Part shown: piece by piece, positions 22,876 through 31,357 of the stretch
Layout of the letters: every line of letters starts with the position of its first letter
Numbering within the stretch: position 1 is the stretch's first letter
DNA from: Falsiroseomonas selenitidurans
GTDB lineage: Bacteria > Pseudomonadota > Alphaproteobacteria > Acetobacterales > Acetobacteraceae
Assembly: GCF_012103215.1 (NCBI RefSeq)
Contig: NZ_JAAVNE010000048.1
Coordinates: forward strand, 1-39,628
Direction of reading: 5' to 3'
Length of the DNA stretch: 39,628 bases
The notes under the pieces: model-generated
Databases searched by the model: none
What the model was told of the DNA's origin: nothing
What the model saw: only the letters and a program-made list of their open reading frames with translations
Made by a program: the position numbers and the translations under genes

Positions 22876-24479
22876 GCCTGCCCGCCTTCGCCGCCCTGCT
22901 GGAACGCCTGGTCTTCACCCCCGGCCGCAATGCCAAGCTGGCCCTGCTGCGCGGCTGGTTCGCCGGGCAGCCGGACCCGGATCGCGGCATCGGCCTGGCG
23001 GCGCTGACCGGGGAACTGGCGCTGCGCACCGCCAAGCCGGCCCTGGTGCGGGAATTGGTGGCCACCCGCACCGACCCCGCGCTGTTCCGCCTGTCCTACG
23101 ACTATGTCGGCGACCTGGCGGAGACCGTCGCGCTCATCTGGCCGGCCCGCGCCGGTGTGAACGCCCCGCCGCCCGGGCTGGCGGAGGTGGTGGCGGCGCT
23201 GGAGACGACGCCCAAGGCCGATCTGCCGGCGCTGCTCGCCGGCTGGCTGGATGCGCTGGATGCGACGGGGCGGCTGGCGCTGATCAAGCTGGTCACCGGC
23301 GGGCTGCGCGTCGGCGTTTCCGCCCGCCTGGCCAAGACGGCGCTGGCCGACTGGGCCGGCCAGGACGTGGCGGCGGTGGAGGAGCTGTGGCACGGCCAGC
23401 GCCCGCCCTACCTGGCACTCTTCGCCTGGGCGGAAGGGCGCGGCCCGCGCCCGGCGCAGCAGGACCTGCCGGTTTTCCGCCCGCTGATGCTGGCCCACCC
23501 GCTGGAGGCGCCGGACCTGGCGGAGATCGGGCCCTCCACCCACCGGGCGGAGTGGAAATGGGACGGCATCCGCGTGCAGCTTTCGGCCATGCCGGGCGGC
23601 AGGGCGCTGTTCTCCCGCGGGGCGGAGGACATCTCCGCCGGCTTCCCGGAGATCCTGGCGGCGATGGACTTCCACGCCGTGCTGGATGGCGAATTGCTGG
23701 TGATGCGGGATGGCGCCGTGGCGCCGTTTGCCGACCTGCAGCAGCGGCTGAACCGCAAGGTGGTGACGGCGCGGATGCAGGCGACGCACCCGGTCGGCGT
23801 GCGGCTGTACGACATGCTGTTCGACGGCGCGGAGGATCTGCGCGCGCTGCCCTTCGATGCCCGCCGTGCCCGGCTGGAAGCCTGGTTCGCCCGCACCCGC
23901 CCGGCGCGGATGGACCTTTCGGAACTCATCCCCTTCGCCAGCGTGGCGGCGCTTGAGGCGATCCGCGCCGGGGCCCGCGAGGCTGCGATCGAGGGGCTGA
24001 TGCTGAAGCGCGCCGACAGCGACTACGCCGCTGGCCGGCAACGGGGAAAATGGTGGAAGTGGAAGCGCGCGCCGCTCGGCATCGATGCGGTGCTGATGTA
24101 CGCCCAGCGCGGCCACGGCAAGCGCAGCAGCTTCTACTCGGACTTCACCTTCGGCCTGTGGCGCGCGGACGGGCAGGGGGGGGAGGAGCTGGTGCCGGTG
24201 GGCAAGGCCTATTCCGGCTACACCGACCAAGAATTGCTGTGGATCGACCGCTGGGTGCGCAACAACACCACCAGCCGCTTCGGCCCGGTGCGGGAGGTGG
24301 AGAAGACCCTGGTGATCGAGGTGATCTTCGACGCCGCCCAGCGCTCCGGCCGGCACAAATCCGGCGTCGCGCTGCGCTTCCCCCGCATCGCCCGGCTGCG
24401 TACCGACAAGCCGGCGGCGGAGGCGGACCGGCTGGCGACGGTGGAGGCGCTGATCGACGGCGAGGCGGCCGAGGATTGA
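22872..24479 (+). CDS. Ligase-associated ATP-dependent DNA ligase
   Basis: The 535-residue enzyme joins DNA nicks using ATP. It has an N-terminal helical DNA-binding domain (about 1-200), an adenylation domain with the active-site motif KWDG (Lys229) in EWKWDGIRVQ, and an OB-fold domain. GELLVM, IEGLMLKR and WWKWK are the later nucleotidyltransferase motifs. FYSDFTFGLW, GYTDQEL and RFPRIARLRTDK are typical of the ligase found with the exonuclease, Lhr-type helicase and PdeM. It is not the LigD end-joining ligase, as there is no polymerase or phosphoesterase part. Essential NAD-dependent LigA would be elsewhere. Confidence 0.93.
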   Translation: MSLPAFAALLERLVFTPGRNAKLALLRGWFAGQPDPDRGIGLAALTGELALRTAKPALVRELVATRTDPALFRLSYDYVGDLAETVALIWPARAGVNAPPPGLAEVVAALETTPKADLPALLAGWLDALDATGRLALIKLVTGGLRVGVSARLAKTALADWAGQDVAAVEELWHGQRPPYLALFAWAEGRGPRPAQQDLPVFRPLMLAHPLEAPDLAEIGPSTHRAEWKWDGIRVQLSAMPGGRALFSRGAEDISAGFPEILAAMDFHAVLDGELLVMRDGAVAPFADLQQRLNRKVVTARMQATHPVGVRLYDMLFDGAEDLRALPFDARRARLEAWFARTRPARMDLSELIPFASVAALEAIRAGAREAAIEGLMLKRADSDYAAGRQRGKWWKWKRAPLGIDAVLMYAQRGHGKRSSFYSDFTFGLWRADGQGGEELVPVGKAYSGYTDQELLWIDRWVRNNTTSRFGPVREVEKTLVIEVIFDAAQRSGRHKSGVALRFPRIARLRTDKPAAEADRLATVEALIDGEAAED

Positions 24480-24531
24480 CCCCCGGCTGCCTGCATGGTG
24501 GCGTCCGCGCCACCCGGGAAGGACGCTTCGC

Positions 24532-25314
24532 ATGGCCCTGATCCACAATCCGCTGCGCCGCCGCCTGGCCGAGGGCGGCCTGGCGCTGGGCTTCGGCGTG
24601 CAGCACCTGCGCGGCAGCGCCACCGGCATGATCGCCGCCGCCACCGGCTTCGACTGGCTGTTCATCGACATGGAACATGGCGCGATGAGCGTCCAGGATG
24701 CGGCGCAGATCGCGGTCGCCGCGCTCGGCCAGGGCATCACCCCCATCGTGCGCATCTGCAAGGATGCGCTGCATGAGGGCACGCGCTGCCTGGACAACGG
24801 CGCCATGGGCGTGGTCGTGCCGCATGTCGACAGCGCGGAGGAAGCCGCCGCGGTGGCGCGCGCCTACCGCTTCCCACCGCTGGGGGAGCGCAGCTGGGGC
24901 GGGCCGCCCTTCGCCTATGGCCTGGGCGCGGTGGACCCGGCGGTGGCGCAGGCGGAGCTGAACGCGGAGATTCTCGTTGCCGTGATGATCGAGACGCCGC
25001 AGGCGGTGGCGCAGGCCGAGGCGATCGCGGCGGTGCCGGGGGTGGATGTGCTGATGTTCGGCACCAGCGACCTGACCGCCAGCATGGGCATCCCCGGCCA
25101 GATCGGCCACCCGGATGTGCGCGCCGCCTATGCCAGGGTCGGCGCGGCCTGCGCGGCCCATGGCAAGGTGATGGGCATGGGCGGGGTGTACGACCAGCTG
25201 GTGGCGCCGGACTACATCCGCCTCGGCGCGCGCTTCATCCTGGGCGGCAACGATCACGGCTTCGTCATGTCCGGCGCCCAGGCCCGCGCCGCCTTCCTGC
25301 GGGGGCTGGCCTGA
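24532..25314 (+). CDS. HpcH/HpaI aldolase family protein
   Basis: The 260-residue class II pyruvate aldolase cleaves or forms 4-hydroxy-2-oxo acids by retro-aldol chemistry with a divalent metal. FIDMEHG (44-50), Arg74 in VRICKD, the metal ligands Glu154 (MIETPQ) and Asp180 (FGTSDLTASMG), and PHVDSAEEA are all conserved. GGAAGGACG precedes the ATG. It lies 13 bases before the EamA transporter, so import or export of a hydroxyacid linked to this aldolase is possible, though unproven. Confidence 0.88.
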   Translation: MALIHNPLRRRLAEGGLALGFGVQHLRGSATGMIAAATGFDWLFIDMEHGAMSVQDAAQIAVAALGQGITPIVRICKDALHEGTRCLDNGAMGVVVPHVDSAEEAAAVARAYRFPPLGERSWGGPPFAYGLGAVDPAVAQAELNAEILVAVMIETPQAVAQAEAIAAVPGVDVLMFGTSDLTASMGIPGQIGHPDVRAAYARVGAACAAHGKVMGMGGVYDQLVAPDYIRLGARFILGGNDHGFVMSGAQARAAFLRGLA

Positions 25315-25327
25315 TCCAGCCGCGCGC

Positions 25328-26239
25328 ATGAGCGGGCGGGAGACTGCCGGCGAGCATCCGCTTTGGGGCATCGCGCTGCGGCTCGGGGCCACCATGCTGT
25401 TCGCGGTGATGTCGCTGTTCGTGCGCCTGGCCTCGGCCGAGGCGCCGGTCGGGCAGATCGTCTTCCATCGCAGCTTCTGGGCGCTGCTGCCGGTGCTGCT
25501 GTATCTGGCCTGGCGGCGGCAATTGCCGCAGGGCTTCCGCACGCGCCACCCGCTGGGCCATGTCCGGCGCAGCATCTTCGGCTGCGCCTCCATGTTCTTC
25601 TCCTTCCTGTCGTTGTCCCTGCTGCCGCTGGCGCTGGCCACCTCGTTGAGCTTCCTGGCGCCGCTGCTGGCGGTGCCGGCGGGCATCCTGTTCCTGCGCG
25701 AAAGGCCGGGCGCGCTGGTGGGTGCCGCCGCCCTGGCCGGCTTCGGGGGCGTGCTGCTGATGCTGGCCCCGGCCTTCGTCGGGCCGCGGCTGGACCAGGC
25801 AACGCTGATCGGCGTCGCCGCCGGGCTCGCCACCGCGGCGACCACCCTGGCGGCGCGGGTCGAGGTGAAGCGGCTGACCGCGACGGAACTGCCGGGCACC
25901 ATCGCGCTGTATTTCTCCCTGGTCTGCGCGCTGGGCGGGCTGGCCACCTGGCCCCTCGGCTGGGCGGTGGTCAGCCCCACCGGCTTCATCTGGCTCATCG
26001 GCGCCGGCCTGGCCGGCGGCCTCGCGCATATCTGCATGACCGAGGCGGTGGCGCGGGCACCGATCTCGCTGCTGGCGCCCTTCGAATACACGGCGTTGAT
26101 CTGGGCGGTGCTGCTGGACCTGCTGGTCTTCGGCCTGCTGCCGGTGCCGCTCAGCATGGCGGGCGCCGGGCTGGTGGTGCTGGCCGCCCTGACGGTGGCC
26201 TTCGCGGATCGCCTGGGGGGCAGGCGGAAGCGCGGCTGA
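25328..26239 (+). CDS. EamA/DMT-family transporter
   Basis: The 303-residue membrane protein has about ten hydrophobic helices in two repeats of the EamA domain. MLFAVMSLFVRLASAEAP and the segment around VFHRSFWALLPVLLY open the first repeat; GTIALYFSLVCALGG, then FEYTALIWAVLLDLL lie in the second. Drug/metabolite transporters of this kind usually export amino acids, metabolites or drugs. It follows the aldolase with little spacing, which suggests one operon. Substrate cannot be deduced. Confidence 0.88.
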   Translation: MSGRETAGEHPLWGIALRLGATMLFAVMSLFVRLASAEAPVGQIVFHRSFWALLPVLLYLAWRRQLPQGFRTRHPLGHVRRSIFGCASMFFSFLSLSLLPLALATSLSFLAPLLAVPAGILFLRERPGALVGAAALAGFGGVLLMLAPAFVGPRLDQATLIGVAAGLATAATTLAARVEVKRLTATELPGTIALYFSLVCALGGLATWPLGWAVVSPTGFIWLIGAGLAGGLAHICMTEAVARAPISLLAPFEYTALIWAVLLDLLVFGLLPVPLSMAGAGLVVLAALTVAFADRLGGRRKRG

Positions 26240-26250
26240 GGCCGGCGCAT

Positions 26251-26272
26251 GTTCGCTTGCGAACGCTTCGCA
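26251..26272. promoter_or_regulatory. Overlapping dyads, likely Fur-type iron box
   Basis: TGCGAA-CGC-TTCGCA (26258-26272) is a perfect 6-3-6 dyad. Overlapping it, GTTCGC-TT-GCGAAC (26251-26264) is a perfect 6-2-6 dyad. Overlapping dyads with TGCGAA-type half sites are what Fur-family iron repressors bind in proteobacteria. The site stands about 50 bases before a ferric-iron binding protein gene, the expected place for iron repression. The regulator identity is inferred. Confidence 0.5.
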
Positions 26273-26322
26273 GTTGCGCTATCCGGGGGTCACAACGCCA
26301 CGTCGAAAAGGGCAACCCAGCA

Positions 26323-27351
26323 ATGCGCCGCCGCCATCTGCTCACCCTCCTGCCGGCCCTCGGCCTGCTGGCCCAGGCCGCCACCGCCCAGGCGCAGGAG
26401 CTGAACATCTACTCCTCCCGCCACTACGACACGGACCGGGAATTGTATGACGGCTTCACGCGGGAGACGGGCATTCGCATCCGCCTGATCGAGGGGGATG
26501 CCGACCAGCTGATCCAGCGCATCCGCACCGAGGGCGCGAACAGCCCGGCCGATGTGCTCATCACCGTGGATGCCGCCCGCCTGGCGCGGGCGAAGGAGGC
26601 CGCGGTGCTGGCGCCAATCCGCAGCGCGGTGCTGGAATCCCGCATCCCCGCCAATCTCCGTGACCCGGAGGGCTATTGGTTCGGCGTCTCCAAGCGCGCC
26701 CGCGTCATCATGTATGACCGCCAGGCCGGCAGGCCGGAGGGTCTGAACCGCTTCGAGGATCTGGCCGATCCGCGCTTCCGCGGCCAGATCTGCGTCCGTT
26801 CCTCCTCCCACCCCTACAACACCTCCCTCACCGGTTCGGTGCTGGCCGCCAATGGGCCGGAAGCGACGGAGGCCTGGGCGCGGGGCGTGGCGGCCAACAT
26901 GGCCCGTCCACCGCAGGGTGGCGATCGCGACCAGTTCCGCGCCATTCCGTCCGGCCAGTGCAGGATCGCCATCGCCAACACCTACTACCTGGGCGGCATG
27001 GCGACATCCGCCCGCGCCGAGGACCGGGCGATCGCGGAGCGCATCGGGGTGATCTTCCCGAACCAGGGCGCGGGCGACCGTGGCGCGCATGTGAACATCT
27101 CCGGCGCCGGCGTGGTGCGCACCGCGCCCAATCCGGAAGCGGCGCGTCGCTTCATCGAATACCTGACCAGCGTCCGCGCGCAGGAGATCTTCGCCGTGGG
27201 CAACATGGAATACCCGGTGGTCGAGGATGCGCCGGTTCACCCGGTGCTGGCCGCCTTCGGCGATTTCCGCGAGGACCAGCTGAACGCCGGGACCTATGGC
27301 GCGAATGCCGCCGGGGCGCTGCGCATCATGCAGCGCGCCGGCTGGCGCTGA
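26323..27351 (+). CDS. Periplasmic ferric-iron binding protein (FbpA/FutA type)
   Basis: The 342-residue protein has a signal peptide (RRR, a Leu/Ala core, cleavage near AQA-QE at residue 24) and the fold of class II iron-binding proteins. LNIYSSRHYDTDRELY (28-42) and the tyrosine pair NTYYLGG (Tyr221, Tyr222) match the iron ligands of the FutA/FbpA family. FRGQICVRSSSHPYN and GAHVNISGAGVV are conserved. It binds Fe3+ in the periplasm for an FbpB-type permease. A fitting permease lies at 29.6-31.3 kb on the other strand, without an ATPase. A Fur-like site precedes it. Confidence 0.91.
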   Translation: MRRRHLLTLLPALGLLAQAATAQAQELNIYSSRHYDTDRELYDGFTRETGIRIRLIEGDADQLIQRIRTEGANSPADVLITVDAARLARAKEAAVLAPIRSAVLESRIPANLRDPEGYWFGVSKRARVIMYDRQAGRPEGLNRFEDLADPRFRGQICVRSSSHPYNTSLTGSVLAANGPEATEAWARGVAANMARPPQGGDRDQFRAIPSGQCRIAIANTYYLGGMATSARAEDRAIAERIGVIFPNQGAGDRGAHVNISGAGVVRTAPNPEAARRFIEYLTSVRAQEIFAVGNMEYPVVEDAPVHPVLAAFGDFREDQLNAGTYGANAAGALRIMQRAGWR

Positions 27352-27363
27352 GCCACGCCTTCG

Positions 27364-27392
27364 CCCTCCGCCGGCGGCAGGCCGGCGGAGGG
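27364..27392 (+). terminator. Hairpin after the iron-binding protein gene
   Basis: CCCTCCGCCGG (27364-27374) and CCGGCGGAGGG (27382-27392) form a perfect 11-bp stem with a 7-base loop, 12 bases after the stop. A weak T-rich stretch follows. It should end the iron-binding protein transcript before bfd, although some read-through into bfd is possible. Confidence 0.65.
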
Positions 27393-27437
27393 GCTTGATC
27401 GAATTTCAGTGCCAGGACTGCGAAAAGGGCGGGCTGG

Positions 27438-27614
27438 ATGTATATCTGCCTCTGCAATGCGCTGACGGACAAGCAGATCGCCGCGGTGGTGGCGGCGGGG
27501 GCGGGCCGTCCGCATGATGTCTATGCGGCTTGCGGCTGCCGCGCCCAGTGCGGCGGCTGCACGGGGACCATCCTGTCGATGGTCCGCGAGGGAAGCGGCA
27601 GCGGCGGCAAGTAG
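27438..27614 (+). CDS. bfd: Bacterioferritin-associated ferredoxin
   Basis: This 58-residue [2Fe-2S] ferredoxin docks on bacterioferritin and passes electrons that release stored iron. The cysteines C4 and C6 (MYICLCNALT) and C38 and C41 (CRAQCGGC) give the exact CxC...CxxC spacing of Bfd, with an extra pair C32/C34. The gene is short enough to be missed by ordinary length cut-offs. It lies 51 bases before bfr in the same direction, the classical pairing. The ATG at 27438 has a GGGCGGG-type purine-rich upstream stretch. Confidence 0.9.
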   Translation: MYICLCNALTDKQIAAVVAAGAGRPHDVYAACGCRAQCGGCTGTILSMVREGSGSGGK

Positions 27615-27664
27615 CCGCGGCCGCGCCCCTGGCCAGCCAACCGGTTGGACGAGGAAAGCGGCCC

Positions 27665-28150
27665 GTGCGCGACGCCAAGGTCATCGAATACCTGAACACC
27701 CAGCTCACCAACGAACTGACCGCGATCAACCAGTATTTCCTGCACTCCCGGACCCTGCGGCATTGGGGCGTCACCAAGCTGGCGCGCAAGGAATACGAGG
27801 AGTCGATCGAGGAGATGAAGCACGCGGACTGGCTGATCGAGCGCATCCTGTTCCTCGGCGGCCTGCCCAATGTGCAGCGGCTGAACCAGGTGCTGATCGG
27901 CCAGAACGTGCAGGAAATCCTCGAATGCGACCTGAAGCTCGAGGAAAAGGCCCTGGTCGACCTGCGCGACGGCATCGCCCATGCCGAATCCGTGCGCGAC
28001 TACGTCTCCCGCGACCTGATGCTGAAGATCCTGGCGAATGAGGAGGAGCACGAGGATTTCCTCGACCGCCAGTTCGACCTGATCCGCCAGATCGGCATCG
28101 AGCGCTACATCCTGCTGAACAGCGACGCGGCGCCCGACCAGCATGATTGA
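27665..28150 (+). CDS. bfr: Bacterioferritin
   Basis: The 161-residue subunit forms the 24-mer iron store. Counting from the GTG start, the ferroxidase ligands are Glu17, Glu50, His53, Glu93, Glu126 and His129, and Met51 (EEMKHAD) is the heme-binding Met between subunits. All six metal ligands are present, so both iron oxidation and heme binding should work. GAGGAAAG stands before the GTG, giving MRDAKVIEYLN, the normal family N-terminus. It pairs with bfd just upstream. Confidence 0.95.
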   Translation: MRDAKVIEYLNTQLTNELTAINQYFLHSRTLRHWGVTKLARKEYEESIEEMKHADWLIERILFLGGLPNVQRLNQVLIGQNVQEILECDLKLEEKALVDLRDGIAHAESVRDYVSRDLMLKILANEEEHEDFLDRQFDLIRQIGIERYILLNSDAAPDQHD

Positions 28151-28182
28151 GGCACCCGGCGGCAGCGCCGGGCCGGGGTGAA

Positions 28183-28208
28183 GGGCGCCGGGCGCCGGCC
28201 CGGCGCCC
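28183..28208. terminator. Bidirectional hairpin between bfr and the MBL gene
   Basis: GGGCGCCGGG (28183-28192) and CCCGGCGCCC (28199-28208) pair perfectly with a six-base loop. The hairpin lies between the convergent stops of bfr and the metallo-hydrolase, so it likely terminates both transcripts. Confidence 0.65.
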
Positions 28209-28211
28209 GCC

Positions 28212-29192
28212 TCAGCCCCAGGTCCAGGGGCTGGGGGTCCAGGCATAGCCCTGGCCGGCGGCCTCGACATGGCCAAGGCCGGGCCAGGGGAAGTGGTAGG
28301 CCAGCAGTTCCAGCCGCTCCCGCGCCGCCATCTCCAGCGTCCGCCGGCGCGTCTCCGCGGCCAGCGCCGGGTCGCTGTCGAAGGCGAAGGGCCAGTCGGG
28401 GCGGCGCAGCGCCAGCACATGGTGGTTGGCGACGTCGCCCAGCACCAGCAGGCGGCGCCCGCCATCCTCCAGCAGGAAGCTGGCATGGCCGATGGTGTGG
28501 CCCGGCGTCGGCACCGCGCGGATGCCCGGCACCAGCTCCGCCCCCGGCGGCATCAGGGTGAACCTCTCCCGCCGCGGCAGGAACAGGGCGCGCGTGCCGG
28601 CGACGAAGTCGCGGATCGGCGCCGGCTGGGCGAGCATCGCCTCATCCGTCCAGGCCGCGAAGTCGCGCGCCGTGATGGCGTAGCGGGCATTGGGGAAGAT
28701 GTCGGCGCCGGCGGCATCGGCGATGCCCCAGCTATGGTCCGGATGGGCGTGGGTGAAGGCCACCAGGTCGATCTCGGCGGGCTCGATGCCGGCGGCGCGC
28801 AGCGCCTGGGCGATGCGCCCGGTGCCCGGCCCGAACAGCGGCTGCGGGCCGACGCCGGCATCCAGCAGGATCAGCGCCCGCCCCGTATTCACCACCAGGC
28901 AGTTGAGCTGCACCGGCAGCGAATCGGTGGCGAGGAAGGCGGCGCGCAACGCCTGCTCCACCTGTTCCGGCGTTGCCACCCCGGCGCCGAAGGTCGGGTG
29001 CGGCGGGGCCAGGGCGATCGCGCCATCCGAGACGACGGTGCATTCGAAGCCGCCAAGCCGGAAGCGGTACCAGGCCGCGACCTGGCCGCCGCGCTGCGGG
29101 GCGGCGGCGAAGCCGGCGCCCGGCCGGGCGAGCAGCCCTGCGCCGAGCGAAGCCCCAAAGGCGGCGCGCAGGCCGCTGCGTCGTGTCAGCAT
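28212..29192 (-). CDS. Exported MBL-fold metallo-hydrolase
   Basis: The 326-residue protein has an N-terminal signal with RR (LTRRSGLRAAFG) and a long Ala/Gly hydrophobic core, consistent with Tat export. The MBL fold then shows HAHPDH (148-153), TPGHTIGHASF and LGDVANHHV as zinc-ligand motifs. NTGRALILLDAGVG is the strand before the HxHxDH motif. The group includes lactonases and related hydrolases, so the reaction cannot be named with confidence. It is convergent with bfr. Confidence 0.83.
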   Translation of the reverse strand: MLTRRSGLRAAFGASLGAGLLARPGAGFAAAPQRGGQVAAWYRFRLGGFECTVVSDGAIALAPPHPTFGAGVATPEQVEQALRAAFLATDSLPVQLNCLVVNTGRALILLDAGVGPQPLFGPGTGRIAQALRAAGIEPAEIDLVAFTHAHPDHSWGIADAAGADIFPNARYAITARDFAAWTDEAMLAQPAPIRDFVAGTRALFLPRRERFTLMPPGAELVPGIRAVPTPGHTIGHASFLLEDGGRRLLVLGDVANHHVLALRRPDWPFAFDSDPALAAETRRRTLEMAARERLELLAYHFPWPGLGHVEAAGQGYAWTPSPWTWG

Positions 29193-29303
29193 GGTCGGCT
29201 GATCCCTGTGCGGAGGCGCGGACGCATCCCGCGCTGCGCCGAGATGGGTGTTCGATGCGGTGCGGGAAAGCGGCGCCACCGAAACGTCATGCGGGGCGCG
29301 CGG

Positions 29304-29573
29304 TCAGGCCCCCAGCGCGCGGGCGATCGCCTCGCCTTCTGCCGCCGTGGTGCCGCGCCCCGGCGCCCGCCCGGCGCGGTGGTACCAGTAGCCGGCATTG
29401 GCCAGGTCGCCCTCGATGCGGTGCAGCCAGCCATGCACCCAGGCGCCATGCGGGCCGGGGTCGGCCTGGGCCAGCGCATGCGCTGCCGCCCATTCGCCGC
29501 GCAGCCCGTGCCAAAGGGCCCGCAGCAGGGGCTCCTCGGGGGGCTCGGTCCGGTCGCGCAGGGGCAGGCTCAT
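29304..29573 (-). CDS. Conserved hypothetical protein, 89 residues
   Basis: A small soluble protein with the block LWHGLRGEWAAAHALAQ, then HGAWVHGWLHRIEGDLANA and YWYHRAGR. I recognise this as a widespread conserved hypothetical family in proteobacteria, whose Trp/His-rich helical repeat resembles a short TPR pair. No catalytic motif stands out. It lies between the MBL hydrolase and the iron permease, reading the same way as both, with a gap of 52 bases after the permease. Confidence 0.75.
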   Translation of the reverse strand: MSLPLRDRTEPPEEPLLRALWHGLRGEWAAAHALAQADPGPHGAWVHGWLHRIEGDLANAGYWYHRAGRAPGRGTTAAEGEAIARALGA

Positions 29574-29625
29574 GCGGGGGAGATGGGGTGGCCGGTGCGC
29601 GAGGCCAAGCGCGGCCCCTCCAAGC

Positions 29626-31299
29626 TCAGCCCCGCCGCATCCCGCGCACCAGCACCGCCACCGGCAGCAGCCCGACCAGCACGATGAGCAGCGCGGCCGT
29701 GGAGGCCTCCGCCAGCCGCTCGTCGGAGGCCAAATTGTGCACCCGCACCGCCAGCGTGTCGAAATCGAAGGGCCGGACGATGAGGGTGGCCGGCAGTTCC
29801 TTCATCGTGTCGACGAAGACCAGCACGGCGGCGGTCACCAGCGCGCCGCGCGCCAGCGGCAGTTCCACCGCGCGCACCGCCTGGCCCGGCGTGCGGCCCA
29901 GAACGCGGGCCGCGCCGAACAGGCTGGGCCGGATCCGCGCCAGCCCGGATTCGACAGCGGACAGCGCCACGCCCAGGAAGCGCACCAGATAGGCGAAGAC
30001 CAGGGCGGCGATGCTGCCGGACAGCAGCAGCCCGGTGGAGACGCCGAAACGCGCCCGCATCCAGGCATCCAGCGCATTGTCGAACAGCGCGAAGGGCACC
30101 AGCGCGCCCACCGCGATGACCGATCCCGGCAGCGCATAGCCCAGCGCCGCGACGCGATTGCCCAGGGCGCGCAGGCGGGAAGGGTGCAGCCGCTGTGCCC
30201 AGGCCAGCAGCGCCGCCAGCAGCACCGCCAGCACCGCCGTCAAAGCCGCAAGCGTGATGCTGTTCAGCGCAAAGGGCACGGTGCGCCGCGCATCCAGCGG
30301 ATCGCCCGCCTGGATCATCAGCATCAGCAACGTGCCGGCGGGAATGCCGAAGCCCAGCAGCACCGGGAAGAAGCAGGCCAGGATCGCCACTGCCTGCCGC
30401 CAGCCATGCAGCACCACCGGCCGCAGCGGCGGGTTGCGCGTGGTGGTCGGGTGGAAGCGCCGGCCACCGCGGGAGGCATGCTCCGCCAGCAGCAGCAGCG
30501 CCACCAGCCCCATCAGCGCGGTGGCGAGTTGCGCCGCCGCCGGGCGATCCGCCAGGCCGAACCAGGCATCATAGATGCCGGTGGTGAAGGTGCGCACGGC
30601 GAAATGCTGCACCGTGCCGAAATCCGCCAGCGTCTCCATCAGCACCAGCGCCACGCCGGCCGCGAGTGCCGGGCGCGCCATCGGCAGCGCCACATGCAGG
30701 AAGGTGCGCGGCAGCCCATGCCCGAGGGTGCGGGAGGCTTCGAGCAGGCAGACGCTCTGCTGCAGGAAGGCGCTGCGGCACAGCAGGTAGACATAGGGGT
30801 AGAGCACCGCGGCCAGCATCAGCGCGGCGCCCGGCAGGCTGCGGATCTCGGGGAACCAGTACTGGCCCCAGCGCAGGCCGGTGGCTTCCCGCAGCAGGGA
30901 TTGCACGGGGCCGGCAACGTCCAGCAGCCAGACATAGGTATAGCCGCAGACATAGGCGGGCATCGCCATCGGCAGCAGCAGCGCGATCTCCAGCAGGCCG
31001 CGGCCGCGGAAGTCGCAGGCGGCGACCAGCCAGGCGGTGCTGGCGCCCATGCTGGCCGCCAGCACCCCGACCAGCAGGGCCAGCAGCACCGAATTGCCCA
31101 AGAGGTCCGGCAACAGGGTGTGCAGGATATGCCCCTGGTCCGCCCCCGGCGGCGCGGCGGCCGTCACCAGGACCGAGGCCAGGGGGGCGGCGATCAGCAG
31201 CGCGGCGAGCAGCGAGATCCAGGCCCAGGCCGGGGCCATGCGGCGGCTGCGGGGCGGACCCGGCCGCTGCCGGTCGGCGGGAAAGCCGGCAATCGACAT
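29626..31299 (-). CDS. Fe(3+) ABC transporter permease, FbpB/double-domain type
   Basis: The 557-residue protein has about twelve transmembrane helices in two homologous halves, the layout of FbpB/SfuB permeases. The first half has EASRTLGHGLPRTFLHVALP and the second GAARVLGRTPGQAVRAVELP, each an EAA-type loop that contacts the ATPase. It is the natural partner of the iron-binding protein encoded at 26.3-27.4 kb, but on the opposite strand. No ABC ATPase gene is in the window. A short upstream reading frame may couple its translation. Confidence 0.89.
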   Translation of the reverse strand: MSIAGFPADRQRPGPPRSRRMAPAWAWISLLAALLIAAPLASVLVTAAAPPGADQGHILHTLLPDLLGNSVLLALLVGVLAASMGASTAWLVAACDFRGRGLLEIALLLPMAMPAYVCGYTYVWLLDVAGPVQSLLREATGLRWGQYWFPEIRSLPGAALMLAAVLYPYVYLLCRSAFLQQSVCLLEASRTLGHGLPRTFLHVALPMARPALAAGVALVLMETLADFGTVQHFAVRTFTTGIYDAWFGLADRPAAAQLATALMGLVALLLLAEHASRGGRRFHPTTTRNPPLRPVVLHGWRQAVAILACFFPVLLGFGIPAGTLLMLMIQAGDPLDARRTVPFALNSITLAALTAVLAVLLAALLAWAQRLHPSRLRALGNRVAALGYALPGSVIAVGALVPFALFDNALDAWMRARFGVSTGLLLSGSIAALVFAYLVRFLGVALSAVESGLARIRPSLFGAARVLGRTPGQAVRAVELPLARGALVTAAVLVFVDTMKELPATLIVRPFDFDTLAVRVHNLASDERLAEASTAALLIVLVGLLPVAVLVRGMRRG

Positions 31300-31306
31300 G
31301 CGCTGC

Positions 31307-31357
31307 TCAGCGGGCCAAGGGGTTGGCGCGTGCGGCGGGGGATCGTCTCGGGGGCAT
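31307..31357 (-). CDS. Possible 16-codon leader peptide of the permease gene
   Basis: A short frame MPPRRSPAARANPLAR stands directly before the permease, ending seven bases above its ATG. AAGGAAA lies at good spacing before its own ATG, while the permease start has only a weak ribosome binding site. This could be a leader peptide giving translational coupling. It could also be a chance frame, as Arg/Pro/Ala codons are common in this GC-rich DNA. Confidence 0.3.
   Translation of the reverse strand: MPPRRSPAARANPLAR

Noticed and set aside
24145..26250. Minus-strand open frame of about 700 codons opposite the ligase end, aldolase and transporter genes
   Set aside because: It covers three real plus-strand genes and contains low-complexity Gln/Ala/Arg runs only.
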